A stretch of 64,000 bases of DNA. Source: Amaranthus tricolor. Its lineage: Eukaryota > Streptophyta > Magnoliopsida > Caryophyllales > Amaranthaceae. Where the stretch lies: NCBI RefSeq assembly GCF_026212465.1, contig NC_080059.1, positions 18,719,777-18,783,776 of the forward strand, given 5' to 3'. The position numbers and the translations under genes were made by a program. Shown piece after piece: positions 1 to 12,096 of the stretch (position 1 is its first letter; every line of letters starts with the position of its first letter). The notes under the pieces are model-generated. The model was not told where the DNA came from. It searched no databases and saw only the letters and a program-made list of their open reading frames with translations.

Positions 1-153
1 TCCTGGAAAAGTCACGAAAATAGAACAGCTCGTATCTCCGTTCACCCACCTCAATCATAGCCCTCAAGTGTAGATGTGGTATAACACAAAATGTTGTAGT
101 GAAAAGCAAAACACAACTCATATCATCAGTCAATTGGTAACAAAAATCAAATT

Positions 154-513
154 TTATTGTAAATCAGGGACATAGAACATATTTTGTACAACAATATTAG
201 AACACAGTTTCATATCACCCTTCATGGTGGAGATAACCTGCTTACCATCTGATAGCCCAATCGGAAAATTGTTAATAGTATGAATATTTTTCAACAAATA
301 AAAATTACCATTAACGTGATGGAAAACACCATAATCAATAAGCCAACAAGAAGTACTACCACTCAAACGAATGCGAGAATCGCTTGTTGATGAGGGACCA
401 AGCCGGTCAAGAAAATCTTGCCATTGTACTTTTAGTATCCTAGACAGAATATCATTAAAATGTTGACCACAAGCAGCCTCGTCATTGCAAGGACGTAATA
501 TTAAAGCTATCAC
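154..513 (-). pseudogene. Ty1/copia protease-region relic
   Basis: This is an open stretch of 119 codons whose last half resembles the copia gag-pre-integrase/protease region. A Trp-Leu-Ile-Asp-Tyr-Gly stretch stands where the active-site W-I-x-D-S-G-A motif of copia proteases is expected. A His-His-Val-Asn-Gly-Asn stretch follows, and the frame ends in Gln-Asn-Met-Phe-Tyr-Val-Pro-Asp-Leu, the usual N-V-L-Y-V-P motif. The active-site Ser is replaced by Tyr and no complete gag or integrase frame adjoins it, so it is a dead fragment. No LTR was found near it. The family call is fairly firm; the lineage is not resolved. Confidence 0.6.
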
Positions 514-1080
514 ATGAGGTACTTGTCAAGCAGAAAATATATTGCCATGTTAAAAGAAAAGATGAAGACAAATTACATTGAACTTGTTGAATAAATATCG
601 ATCAGCCAAAACACCAAATAACGGTACCAAAAAAATTACACTTACACTCAAATAAATAAATTACTCTTACAAATGAATTAAACCAATTACGACCAAATAC
701 TAATTCCCAAACCAAGTAAAACAGCGCTCACACCTCACTTTGAATTCTAGATACAAGGAATGCAATACTATGAAACCTAATTTCACTTGATGTGAGTCAA
801 ACAAACCTAACTGAAAGTACCAAATGCAATACATGAAACCCACAATTCAATTCTCTCTCCGATGAAACGAACGCAATCGATGTTTTCCCTTTTTTGTTAA
901 AGAACCAGAAAACTATGGAAAGGGAGGAAGAAAACAAACTTAGCATGATATCATGTAGGGAAATTAAAACCCTTTATTTTTCTCTCCTCTGTTATCTACT
1001 TCGTCTCAAACCTCAGGTATTTCAAATCATATAGAACATTTTGTTAATTGTAATAGATTTTCTGTGGGGCACTAAAATAA
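514..1080. other. AT-rich spacer, nothing recognised
   Basis: No long frame, structured repeat or RNA gene was recognised between the two copia fragments, which point in opposite directions. Confidence 0.5.
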
Positions 1081-1084
1081 TTTT

Positions 1085-1310
1085 GTAGCTATTACCGCAG
1101 CCTTAGTTATGCAATCCTTTAAGGCAACCATGAATGACACTGGTTGGCAAGAAGCTACGCAGAATAAAATTCAAGCATTAGAAAACAATGGTACACTGCT
1201 TGTGACAAATCTTCCTCTTGGGAAGAAAGCTCTTCATAGTTGATGGGTCTATATAATTAAATACAACTCAGATGGTATTGTGGAGAGCAAAGGGTATTTA
1301 AGAAGGATTT
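1085..1310 (+). pseudogene. Ty1/copia reverse transcriptase N-terminal relic
   Basis: Plus-strand translation gives residues such as S-F-K-A-T-M-N-D-T-G-W, then A-L-E-N-N-G-T, then L-P-L-G-K-K-A-L-H-S. These are the conserved start of the copia reverse transcriptase domain (A-M-x-D-x-x-W...E-I-x-A-L-x-x-N-x-T-W...L-P-x-G-K). A TGA follows the last motif where C-K-W-V-Y is expected, and W-V-Y-I-I-K-Y-N continues after it, so there is an in-frame stop. No downstream reverse transcriptase core is seen. It is a broken fragment. Confidence 0.65.
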
Positions 1311-2106
1311 TGTCTTTTGTGATTGATTTAAGTAGAGAAACAAAATATATACATATGACATAAAGTGGCATTAAGATTATAAACTTTTAAAGGCAAAAAT
1401 GACTACTTTCAATTCCCCTCTAAAAAAGTTATCTTTTTTTCTTCTGAAACTTAAGAGGAAAAATTCATCTTCATCAACAATAAATAGAACCATTCACTTG
1501 CCATTTTTGAAGTTTAGATTACAAAACATATGGTTATAGCCTATGATTATTAAACATTTAGTTAAATTCCATTAAAATCCAAGAAAAAATTTCTAGATCA
1601 ATTAAAACCCCTTAAATCAAAATCATAGGGCTTTGTCATGGATCTAAGCATATAATTAAACTCATAAGAACTTTAGCAAAATGCCATAGCATTTGATTCC
1701 AATTTTCATCTCAACATCAACATCCCTAGCTTAAATTTTTAATTTTTGAACATTTAGTTGAACATGTAAATTATGCATTTTTAATTGTGTCCAAGTGGAC
1801 AATGCAAAGAGTATGACAGAAAATAAAAATCAACTTAGGAGGCCCAAGAGAAATTTCAATCAAGAAAAACTAAAAAGGGTCTAAGGGAAGACTTATTAAT
1901 ATGGAAGAACTTCAAAGGAATCCTCTTAGAAAGAGGTGCAATATAAGCTGATTATCAGCTACATTAGGTGTTGGAAAAAGCATTGTACATTGATAGGTTA
2001 AATGGAGGAAGATCAAAAGAGATACAAATGCCATTAAACCAGCACTAACATATATCAACAAATTCGGGAGCCTTGGATGAGTCTTTCAACATATAACCAC
2101 AATTAA
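1311..2106. other. AT-rich intergenic DNA
   Basis: This is AT-rich sequence without any supported frame or repeat structure. Confidence 0.4.
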
Positions 2107-3177
2107 TTGAATTAAGGAAAAATTACCTAAAATAATCCAACGTTTTTATGATTTTCCTATAATAATCTCATATATTGATTAATCATGAATAATCCTATTT
2201 AGAGGTGTTCATGGGCGGGCTTAGGCACGTAGCGGACCGGGTAGTACCTAATAAATCTATCCGCGGGCTTAAATATTCAAAACCCATGCAGGCATATTTT
2301 TTGTCGCTACCCGCTCATTTCTAAAGCGGGTGGGACCCGTGGGTAAGCAGGTATTATTATATAAAACAAATTATAAAGTTTTAATAACAATTAAAATACA
2401 ATACATTTTCAAAAATACTCCAAATACATAAAAAGTCTCAAAAGTTACATTTTGCTAAGTCCAACAAAAGCCTCAAATTGGCATAAGTCTCCAAATACAT
2501 AAGAACTTACATGAATATAAACATTATGTTGGATAATCCAACAAAAGCATTGCATCATTGATTTATCTTACTACGGAGTACGAGGTCCAGACATATACCT
2601 CTCCAATCATAATAAATTAAAAAATTATTAAAGTGGGTATGAATTCTAATTTCTAAATTTGGGTATGTAGTAGACTAGTAGTACTAGACAGTAAACTACT
2701 TGTTTTATAATTAATAGAATTAGTTATTTAATAATTAATATATTAAACTTAGTGGGCGGGCGGGTGTACCCGTAGGTATTTTTTTGGCATCGCTACCTGC
2801 TCATTTATCTTGGCGGGTGGGTATTCTTGGGGGTATTCTTGGGTAACCCGATGACCTGCACTAGTAGGTAATTCACCTAAAAAGTAAACTGAAAATTAAT
2901 GTAAAATTAGAGAAAAATTTTGAAAATTTACATAAAAATTATGAATAATTAAAATAAATTAAATTTTTTTTTCAAAATTTTTTTCGACATTTTATTTTAA
3001 TTTATCATCTTTAAAAAACTAAAACTTGCTATAGCATGTCATAAGGTTATCGGGTTTACTCTAGGAAAATACTTTCCAAAGTTGGTATTACTCATGTTTA
3101 ATTAATAGGTGGAATCACAGTAGGAAAAATGAAAAATCATAAAAAACAAGGATTATTCTAGGTAATTTTTCCTTCAA
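2107..3177. mobile_element. Non-autonomous inverted-repeat element with TTAA flanks
   Basis: The first about 90 bases and the last about 90 bases are imperfect inverted repeats. Both read inward as TTGAA, AGGAAAAATTACCTA, ATAATCC and TTTTATGATTTT, with an extra TTA in the left copy. TTAA lies immediately outside both ends (2103-2106 and 3178-3181). The 1.07-kb interior has no coding capacity. From about 2197 to 2871 it holds GC-rich hAT-like sequence (GGTGTTCATGGGCGGG at the left, GGGTAACCCG at the right), probably a nested fragment. The flanks fit either a TTAA duplication or a 3-bp TAA/TTA (Harbinger-like) duplication; I cannot decide between them. Confidence 0.55.
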
Positions 3178-3769
3178 TTAAATATTCATTCATTAAGATA
3201 TCTACTAGTGTTCATTAACATATTACTCATGTAGATCCTATGTCCATTTGTCTTTTTTTAAATGAAATTGAAGTGAGTTAGATATTTTTATAAATTATTT
3301 CAAAAATAATTGATAAAAATGGATCTAAGTGTTTTTACATTGAAAATATCTATACAATAATTATAAACAGATATTACATCATAAAACTACAAAATTTACA
3401 GAATTGATCAATTTTACGATTCGACTTTACAATTCGATTTCTGTGATCTGCTTTCGATGCCAAGTAAAATCCTTGATTTTAAACGCCTTGGCCATTAAAC
3501 TATCAATGACATAATGGTATAACTAATATGAGACAACACTGTATCAGGGACGTACGTAAAATTATCATCAACATCATAATACACGGCATTATATGTATCA
3601 GGAACGCATGTAAAATATTCATCAACATCAACATCAACACGAACACGGAGATTTTTTGAATCCATAGAAAAACGAATTGTACAACTAATATGAGACAATA
3701 GTGTAAACAATAACCAACATTCAAATGAAGATCTCAAGAACAGAATCGATCTTCCAACGAGAATGAAGA
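3178..3769. other. AT-rich spacer
   Basis: No gene is supported here. Open frames on the minus strand (3495-3809) contain short internally repeated text around ACATCAACATCA and show no family resemblance. Confidence 0.4.
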
Positions 3770-4204
3770 AATGATCATAGAAAAAATAAAGATCCCATCT
3801 CATGAACATTATATCTCACAAAAAACAATGAACAAATCTAAACCAACATACCAAAAAAATTCAAACCTCTTGCACTTCATAAGGTTGAACAAAGCAGATC
3901 TCAAAACAAAAAGAAGAACTGTTTAAAGAAAGAAATAAAGATCCCATCTCATGAACAAATCACATGTACAAATCTCAAAAAAACAACGATTAACAGATCC
4001 AAACCTACATACCAAAAAATCATAACCTTAATCAAATCATAAGGTTTAAAAGAACATTCCTCAAAAATAAAATACAGAACTGATCAAAGAAAAAAAATGA
4101 GAAGCAGAAATCTTAAGAACAAATCTCATGCACAAAAAAATTCAAAAAAATCAAAAAAATATATAATTTCAAAAATTAAAAAACGAACCTCAAACATAAC
4201 ATCT

Positions 4205-6640
4205 CACAAGTGGAAAAAAGCTTATATGGTGCGGTTTTATCCCGTTATATGCTGTGATTTTTACCCGCAACACTTATGATAGCAACAGATGACACAATAT
4301 TATGTACTGCAGTTCAGAACCGCAACATATAAGAGACTATATTTTGCGGTTCTAGGTTAACCGCAACATATAGTGCATATATTTTTTTCTTGTTTTTTTC
4401 ATATTATATTTATTCCTAATAAATATTTATAAATAAATTATTACACTAATAATCTTTTATATTTCCCCAATCATCAATAAAATTTTCTCATACAACTCCA
4501 AATCAATCATCACTTAATTATGTATATAGTCATGGAAGACGAATTTTAATTACTCTACTACCTTACGCAAAAATTCGGTTGAAACGTGTCGATCTAGCTT
4601 GTCATTTATTTCATCGATGGCTTGATGCATGTCAAGGAACGCAAATACAATAATGTAATTAAAAAAACACAGAACATGAGAAAAGAAGATAGGTTACTTA
4701 CAAAAACGTAAATAAACACAATAAGGCATAAAAAATCGCACACAACCTACTACAATTTGCAACCAATACAACACAATTTCAATACTAAACTAAAGATACA
4801 AAAACATTCTTGATAATAAAGAAGATATATTACTTACAAAATGCAAATAAACTTATATTTACTCAACCAAATACTTACAAAGTTGTAAACTTATATTTTT
4901 GAAAACCAAATTCTTACTTATACTGCTTCATACTTATACACAAAACCAAACTTATACACAACATTCCAAGTTATAAACTTATACTTACAAAACTTATACA
5001 GAACATTTCAACTTATAAACTTATACTTACAAAGTTATAAACTTATGCTTATAATCATACACAACCTATTACAATTTGCAACCAAATACAACACAATTTC
5101 AATACTTTAAAATTCATACTTATACTTCTTCATAGCAATATGACTTACACTTTAAAGTTCATACATAAACACAAAAACAAACTTATACACAACATTTCAA
5201 GTTATACATAGCATTTCAAGTTATAAGCTTATACTTTAAAATTCATACTTATACACAAAAACAAACTTAGAATTACCAACATTCCAATTTATAAACTTTA
5301 AACAACGCATTTAATAAATCACAAAAATTAATCCATAAAACACAAATGTATCTTTAAAGTGAGATTCACATAACAATAAGCCTTAAACTTTAAAATTCAT
5401 ACTTATACACAAAAAAATCATTTAATCCATAAACACAAACAAACTTAGAATTAACAAAATTCTTTCAAGCCTATGTATATTCTAATAACAACATTCATTC
5501 AACCCTAATTAACTCTAATAATAATACAACCCTAATACAACCCTAATTAACCATAACAAACTAAGAAAAATATAAAGCTTCAATAGAAAAATGAAACTTA
5601 TTAATATATGAATAGAATTTACCTTGGTATTTAAATGATAATCTTATGCTCTACAATGTAACCTACAATGGAAAAGTAAAAACAAAATTATATTAGTACA
5701 GAAGATGAAGATGAACAAGATGAATAAAAACAAAAGAAAATTAAAAAAATAAGCCCTAATTCATGGGTTTGAAGATGAACAAGATGAAGAAGAAGGTGAG
5801 ATTTTTTCATGGGATGCAATGGGTTAGCAAGGTGGGATTTCAATGGGTTTTCGTGGATTTTTGTGGGTTAGAAGAAGAATAAGAAAGAATAAGAAGAACA
5901 AAAACAAACAAATTTCGTGGGTTAGCAAAATGAAAATTTTCTAGGTCTTAAAGGTTAAAGAACAAGGCCTTGAAGGTTGAAGATGAAGGTTTTTATGGGT
6001 TTCGTAGGTTGAAGATGAAATGAAAATTAAAATTTTAAAGGGCTTTTTTTGCTTTACATAAGGGCGGGATTTTGAACAAAAAAAATACATAATAGTATAT
6101 GCTGCAGTTCTCAAAGAACCGCAACTTATAACTCATTATAAGTTGCGATTCTTTAAGAACTGCAACATATAATGAGTTATATGTTGCGGTTCTTGAAGAA
6201 CCATATACTATATATATTTTTTTTAAAATTATCAATGGTATCCTGGAATTTTGATACTTTATTAATGGTACCCCTAAGTGTTTTTTATATCAATGGTACC
6301 CTCGTACTATTAAGCGTTTTACAACCGTAACCTTTTTAAACTTTTTCCGTCCAAAACCGTTAACTTTTTTTTTCCTCTTATTTTTCAATTCAAAACATAA
6401 AAGAAAGTCAACGGTTTTGAGCGATTTTGGACGAAAAAAGTTTAAAAAGGTTACAGTTGTAAAATGCTCATTAATAAGAGGGTACCATTGATAATAAAAA
6501 ATCTTAGGGGTATCATTAATAAAGTGCCAAAAGTCAGGGTTATCATTGATAATTTTCCTATTTTTTCTTACTACTTTTATGCTGCGTCTTTAAAAACCGC
6601 AGCATATTTGACGCAGCACATAAACTTTTTTCCACTAGTG
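4205..6640. mobile_element. Non-autonomous CACTA element (copy C)
   Basis: The left end reads CACAAGTGGAAAAAAGCTTA, with one change in the expected CACTA. The right end, read inward on the minus strand, is CACTAGTGGAAAAAAGTTTA. Both subterminal regions carry many direct and inverted copies of a TATGTTGCGGTTC / GAACCGCAACATA motif (4220-4380, 6095-6210, 6575-6620), the arrangement bound by TNPA-type proteins in En/Spm elements. The flanking triplets are TCT and TGT, an imperfect 3-bp duplication. The 2.4-kb interior is AT-rich and codes for nothing recognised. It shares the GCTGCGG core motif with copies A and B but belongs to a distinct subfamily. Confidence 0.8.
6224..6554. mobile_element. 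330-bp foldback (MITE-like) nested in CACTA copy C
   Basis: The two halves form a long hairpin: AAAATTATCAATGGTA at the left pairs with its near-complement at the right, and the complementarity continues through ACCCCTAAG, CAATGGTACCCTC and GTAACCTTTTTAAACTTTTT. Almost the whole element is inverted repeat around a short loop near 6375-6405. No clear target duplication was seen because of flanking T runs. Confidence 0.65.
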
Positions 6641-7182
6641 TGTTAAGAACATAATAGATCTCAGAACAAAAATGAAGAACTATTCTCAAAAAAACAAAAA
6701 TAAAGATCCCATCTCAAGAACAAAATCACATGTACAAATCTAAAAAAGCGGATAAGATATTAAACAACCATACCAAAAATAATGAAGAACTAATCTCTAA
6801 TTATTTAAAAACAAAACTAAAGAACTAATCTCATAACCAAAAAATGAAGAACAAAAATGAAGAATTAATCTTAAAGAAAATGAAGAACTAAATGAATAAC
6901 ATACAAAATAACGAATCTAAAGCAAAAGATTTCAAGAACAGATCAGATTCATAACCAACATGAAGAACTGTGATCTCAGAAAAAGATTAAAGATTCAACC
7001 TCAAGAACAAATCTCGGGAACCAAAATAAAACCTAGTTAAACCCTATGTTGATAAAAATAAACCTAAACAAAACTCAAGAATTGAACATATCTCAAGAAC
7101 TCAACTTCATGAAAGGGAAGAACAAAGAACAACAATCAAGATAAACACAAATTTACAAAACAAGTTCAAGATTTTCAAGAAC

Positions 7183-7408
7183 TCAAATGGATCCTAAGCG
7201 TTCATTAAGGATCCTTTTAAATAACCTACCAAACAAATGGAAGATTGAGAGTAAGTGGTGTAGTTGGGAATTAGAAGATGGAGCTTCTAAACCAAAAAGA
7301 CCGATAAATGGTCTAGTTGGAAGAGACAGACGAAGAAGAGAATTAGGGTTCTTAAAGAACCCACTCCATTTTTCCAGCACTTTCGTTAATCAATCCGTAA
7401 AAACGTAA
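7183..7408. other. Unassigned open stretch
   Basis: Both strands are open for about 65-73 codons, with a plus-strand ATG at 7187. I recognise no domain. It lies just left of a hAT element and may be the remnant of a captured or decayed exon. It is not called as a gene. Confidence 0.2.
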
Positions 7409-7450
7409 TGGAAGGGAGAGAGATAGGTGGAAAGAAGAGAGATAGATCAA

Positions 7451-8719
7451 TAGGGCTGAACACGGTTTGATCTAAACCGTAAACCAAACCGTAATTTAAA
7501 TATTTGGTCTGGTCTACGGTCTAAATGGTCTGGTCCGGTTTTTTTTTTTTAAACGGTTTACGGTCCGGTCTCGGTTTTAAAATTTTCAGACCTGACCGGA
7601 CCGTAAAACCGTAATAAATTCCATTTTATTTAAAGTTTTAAATGTTAGTATCTTACTTTACTACTCCTATTATAACATTATGAATCAATCCCTTCTCATT
7701 CTCCCTCCCCAGTCCCCTCGATCCCTTCTCGTTCTCCCTCCCCAGTCCCCTCAATCCCTTCTCTAGTTTTCCTTCTCCCTCGTTCCTTCTCGTTCTCCCT
7801 CGATCCCTTCTCGTTCTCCCTCGATTCCTTCTCCTTCTCCTTCTCCTTCTCCTTCTCCTTCTCCCTCGATTCCTTCCTTCTCCTTCTCCCTCGATTCGTT
7901 CCTTCTCCTTCTCCCTCGATTAATCTTTGAAGATTTTGAAGCTGTGCTTTGCTTCTGTGTTTCTTCGAGGCTTCGACGCTCCTCCTTCAACACTTCACCA
8001 CGAAATCTAGAGTAGAATCTCGTAATGTAAGTATATTGGTCGATTTTTTTATTTTTAAGGGTTTTTTTTTTATTAGTTGTTGTTTAAATTCGAAGATGAA
8101 TCTCCATTTTCTGTTGAATTTGAATTTGGAATTTGAATTTCACGAAGTGATGTTGAATCTCCATTTTCTGGGTTGATTGAAATCTGAAAATATTGGGAGG
8201 TGTAAAATTTGTAATTTTAGTGAAAAATTAATTAGGTTTTCTTTGTTTGGGGATTCTTGAGATTGAACTTTAAGTCTGTTTTGTTACTCCTAATTTTGGG
8301 TTGGGATTTAATGGTGCTGGCTGCTGGATTTAATGGTGTAAAATTTAGTCTGTTGAATCTCCATTTGTTGGATTCTTGACATATAAAAGTACCTTTTTCA
8401 AAATCATAAAAAAATTAGCATATGTTGATATGTTGATATGTTGTTGATATGGTTGATATTGTAGACTAAATAGATTCTTGAATATTGATTGAAAACAAAT
8501 TGTAGACTAAATTGAAAACAGATTGTTGATGTTCATAAAAAAAATACAAAAAAATAAAAAAAACCGTAGACCAGACCAGACCAGACCGTTCTAGAACGAT
8601 CTGGTCTGGTCTGGTCTGGTCTGGTGTCTTGACTGGTCTGAAAAATTTCCAGACCGGAATTTCTGGTCTGGTCTGATTTTTCTGTCAAACCAGACCAGAC
8701 CGGACCGTGTGCAGCTCTA
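7451..8719. mobile_element. Non-autonomous hAT-type element 1
   Basis: The ends TAGGGCTGAACACGGT and, inverted, TAGAGCTGCACACGGT form hAT-like terminal repeats. A perfect 8-bp duplication, TAGATCAA, flanks them at 7443-7450 and 8720-8727. Both subterminal regions are packed with GGTCTGGTC/GACCAGACC motifs (7500-7610, 8565-8705). The interior contains a CT-rich tract (7690-7925) leading to a GTAAGT-like splice donor at about 8028. This looks like the 5' leader and first intron of a lost transposase gene. No transposase domain remains. Confidence 0.8.
7690..7925 (+). repeat. CT-rich low-complexity tract
   Basis: Repeats of CTCGATCCCTTCTCGTTCTC and CTTCTC make up this pyrimidine tract inside hAT element 1. 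Its complementary strand reads as a Glu-Gly-rich open frame that is composition, not a gene. A leader-like promoter region of the parent element is a plausible origin. Confidence 0.6.
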
Positions 8720-8780
8720 TAGATCAAGGTGGAAAAAATTTAAGAAAAAATTGGAGGCGAAGATTTAGTGGAGTTATGGG

Positions 8781-9767
8781 CGGAGGTGTTTATTCAAGTT
8801 ATCGGGTCGGTTTCGGACGGATGTCGTTCGATTCGGTTGTATTTCAGATCGGTTATATTTCGGATGCGTGTTGCGACGGGTCATACTCGGGTCGGGACGA
8901 TTAGTCACGGTTCGGTTGAAAGATCGGTTATTCGAACTATCAAGTTAGTATCAGGTCGGCGTCGGTCAAAGTTCGTGTCGAGTTCAATCGGTCTCGGGTT
9001 GTCATCGGTTAATAATTGGTTCGGTTTTACCAGGTACAGATCGAGTTCAGGTATTTTTCAAGTAGAATTCGGCTACGAATTGCGAATTACTAATTACTAT
9101 TGATCGAATCAGTATCAGATTAAGTTGTTAGTCATTTTTTAATTGATGATAAGGTTCCTTTACTTAAAGGAAAATAGTGAAAATGCAAATCAATTGGTGA
9201 TCATTATTACATTATTACTTTTACTTGTTTGACCGGAAATTAAAATTATAAAGTTTTATCAATTTTCATCTAATTCGAGTAAAAGTAGTTAAATAAACAT
9301 TGACCATTGATTATTAACTCTAAATATATGAAATCATGTATTTATAAAATTTATTTTTATTAAAATATTTGTGACTTTATTAGAATAACTAATAGATGAT
9401 TTATATGAGTCAATCATACTTCTATGTAAAAAATTGGTTCGGGTTTATAGTAGTTCGATCTAAACTTCGTTCGGGTTAAGTCGGTTTTAGCCTGATCGAG
9501 TTCGGTTTTGAGCATGATTCGAGTCGGATATGACTCGGGTCGGTCATTATTAGGTTTGGGTAATCTCGATTAACGGTTATGTGTCGGTTGGAAAAATCGG
9601 TTACAGCTCAGGTTCTGTTTTCCCATTTTCGGTTGTCAACCGGTTCGTATATAGCTTCGAGTCGGGTAATGTCGGTTCGATAAACCTAAAAAAAGAACAT
9701 ATTTTCAAGTCGGTTTACTTTTGATTTCGGATCGAATTTCGAGTCGGGTCACTTTTGAACAGCTCTA
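8781..9767. mobile_element. Non-autonomous hAT-type element 2
   Basis: The left end begins CGGAGGTGTTTATTC. The right end, read inward, is TAGAGCTGTTCAAAAGTGA. A perfect 8-bp duplication, GTTATGGG, lies at 8773-8780 and 9768-9775. The subterminal regions are rich in TCGGGT / CGGTTCG motifs, different from those of element 1, and the centre is AT-rich. There is no coding capacity. It starts only 61 bases after element 1 ends. Confidence 0.8.
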
Positions 9768-9775
9768 GTTATGGG

Positions 9776-11576
9776 GTAAATAAAAAGAGTTAATGTATGA
9801 AAAAGTAAAATTATAAATAGAGTTATGTGAGGAGATATATGCCAAAAATGGTGCAAAATCAGTAAGACAAGACAGACTAAAATGGATATAAGTGCACTAT
9901 GAGAGGGATATAAGGGGTATTTTTCTATCAATGTGTTCAAGTACCACCAATTTAGAACATCAATTGTATTTCCACTAAGAAGTCCACATAAATTGAACTA
10001 TCTCACTTACGCTGGTATGAAAAATTGAATTATTCACTTTTTTACTTTTATGGAAATTATTTTTATTGTGGAATGAAAAGATTAGGGTATTTCAAAGTTC
10101 AGCACCATAAAAACCCTAACCCTTATATATACATAAGATATATTAGATCAAGCATAATGATTTCCAAACTAATTATACCCTAATTAAACAATAATATTTG
10201 ACTAATTCAATATACTTATGTGTGACTTTTTTTAGGATATAAATTTTTTTATTAACCAATTAATTTTATTGACTTAATTATGATATTTATTCTCTAGCAG
10301 ATTAAATATTAATTAAAAAATTATCAATACTTTTATTTCAATAATATATTTCAAATTATATTTTGTAATCATTGGTAATTTCTTAGGACACAACTCTTCA
10401 AAATTGAATACAATTTCTAACTAATAATAATCAAAATTGATTTTGTAAAAATATCTTGAATTAAATTATTAAAAATCGAATTATTATCCATGTTTTTGAT
10501 TATAAGGTAAGTTGAGGGAAGGGGCAGCTAGTTGAGATACGATTGCAAGACCTTGCTTGGAAATAGGATACTTGATCCAATTTGGACGAGCCCAATTCTG
10601 TATACCTTATTCAGACCGTTAGGTTCTGCTTCCGGTTCAGGCAGTTTCAAATGGTTCCTTGGTAGTTCAAGAGGTGGTTATAACAGTTCCAACTCCCGAG
10701 TTGGGGGGTCGAACCATTGGTTCAATTCTTATTTTTTCTTTAAATATAATATAAAAAATCATATAAAATACTACTATAATGTGGACGTATCTTTGTTGAT
10801 TACTTGATTATTATCGAAATTATTGCTTTTAAAATTAATAAAAAGAAGGAAAAAATATACTAATAAAAATAACACAAAGATGATTGATAAAAAAAAGAGA
10901 GAAAATGGACTTGAGTATCCCAAAAGAATATTAAGCTGCCTACGTTTAGTATTCTGAAGGAATCTAAGCCAAAGTAGTTCTTGTCAGACCTTTTATTTGT
11001 AGTTATTGATTAACCGTTGTCGCATACTCATAATCCTATTTGTCGTCTTCATAATCATCTTGTTGGTTCGATGTCTCCACTGCCTCTCCTCCCGATGATG
11101 CATATGTATCCATCATCATCGATGGATCATTATCATCATCTTGCTCATCATCGTGCTAGAGTCTCTGTGTTCGAATACCCACTTGATCCCAATCTTTCTT
11201 ACAAACATATATATGAATAGTATGTGAAGATAGATGAGATATCTTTTCATAAAAAAACTCATTTACTTGCACTAAAAGCAGATTTAGAAACAACAATAGA
11301 AGGCAAAATTGCAAGGATATCTTTGCAATTCTTGATTATGTAGGGAATTTTATTGATTTTTTTTCTTTTCACTTTTCTAAAATATTAAAACTATCTGGTT
11401 CAATTTCATAATGATATTTCAGATAATTATCTATTTCTACATATTAAGAGAAGGGTGAGGAAGAAGAAGACCCTATAAAATTATCATCTTGGCTTATTAT
11501 GATATTTCTGACGGGATGATATATAGTGGGACGTATTAAGACGCTAGCATGGCTAGACATGTCGCGGTCAGGATTA
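9776..11576. other. Intergenic DNA with hAT-like debris
   Basis: This is mostly AT-rich. At 10560-10730 there is GGTTC/GAACC-rich sequence reminiscent of a third hAT subterminal region without identifiable ends. A 67-codon His/Met-rich open frame at 11017-11220 lies in a region of more even base composition and could be an exon fragment. I recognise no family. Confidence 0.35.
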
Positions 11577-11599
11577 TATCACTAGTGGAAAAAACCTCA

Positions 11600-11840
11600 T
11601 TTGCTGCAGTTTTTTTGCCATTATTTGCTGCGGTTTTGGCCCCCAGCAATAGTGATAGCAGCAAATGTCCTACTTTAAATGCTGCGGTTCAAAACCGCAG
11701 CAAATAAGGGCATTATTTGCTGCGGTCATGGGCAAAATCCGCAGCAAATAATGAGGGTTATTTGCTGCGGTCATGGGCAAAAACCGCAGCAAATAATGAG
11801 GGTTATTTGCTGCGGTCAAGGGCAAAAACCGCAGCAAATA
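11600..11840. promoter_or_regulatory. Subterminal TTTGCTGCGG motif cluster, copy A left end
   Basis: About nine copies of the 10-12 base motif lie in alternating orientation. By analogy with En/Spm they are candidate binding sites for the element's own TNPA-type protein. The binding role is inference. Confidence 0.65.
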
Positions 11841-12004
11841 GTTCTCTTTTTTTTTTTTTTTCTTTTTCCGTTTTATCCTTATAATAATGCAATAATAATA
11901 CAATGTAATAACAGTGATTAGTCCAATAATAATCACAGATAATCAACATTAATCTCTTTGTAATAATAAACTCTCGCTCGTATATATAATATAATATTAT
12001 GTAC

Positions 12005-12007
<3 letters not shown>

Positions 12008-12093
<86 letters not shown>
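12008..12093. repeat. (AT)n microsatellite, copy A
   Basis: This is an uninterrupted AT dinucleotide run of about 86 bases just beyond the last exon of the TNPA/Ulp1 gene. Copy B has about 180 bases at the same place. The Tyr-Ile frames over it are artefacts. Confidence 0.95.

Positions 12094-12096
<3 letters not shown>

Larger units (their letters stand above)
3770..7170. repeat. Degenerate tandem repeats interrupted by a CACTA element
   Basis: Recurring phrases such as AAAGATCCCATCTCATGAAC, ACATGTACAAATCTC and AACCAACATACCAAAAA appear about every 150-170 bases at 3785-4090, and again after the CACTA element at 6655-7020. The element therefore appears to have inserted into a decayed tandem array. 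The copies are too diverged to define an exact unit by eye. Confidence 0.45.

Noticed and set aside
2197..2871. A complete hAT element nested in the TTAA-flanked element.
   Set aside because: The left end TAGAGGTGTTCATGGGCGGG is convincing, but the right end is ambiguous and no 8-bp duplication matches.
11017..11220. A His/Met-rich 67-codon frame as a host gene exon.
   Set aside because: I recognise no domain or clear splice sites. It is recorded only as a possible exon fragment in the intergenic entry.
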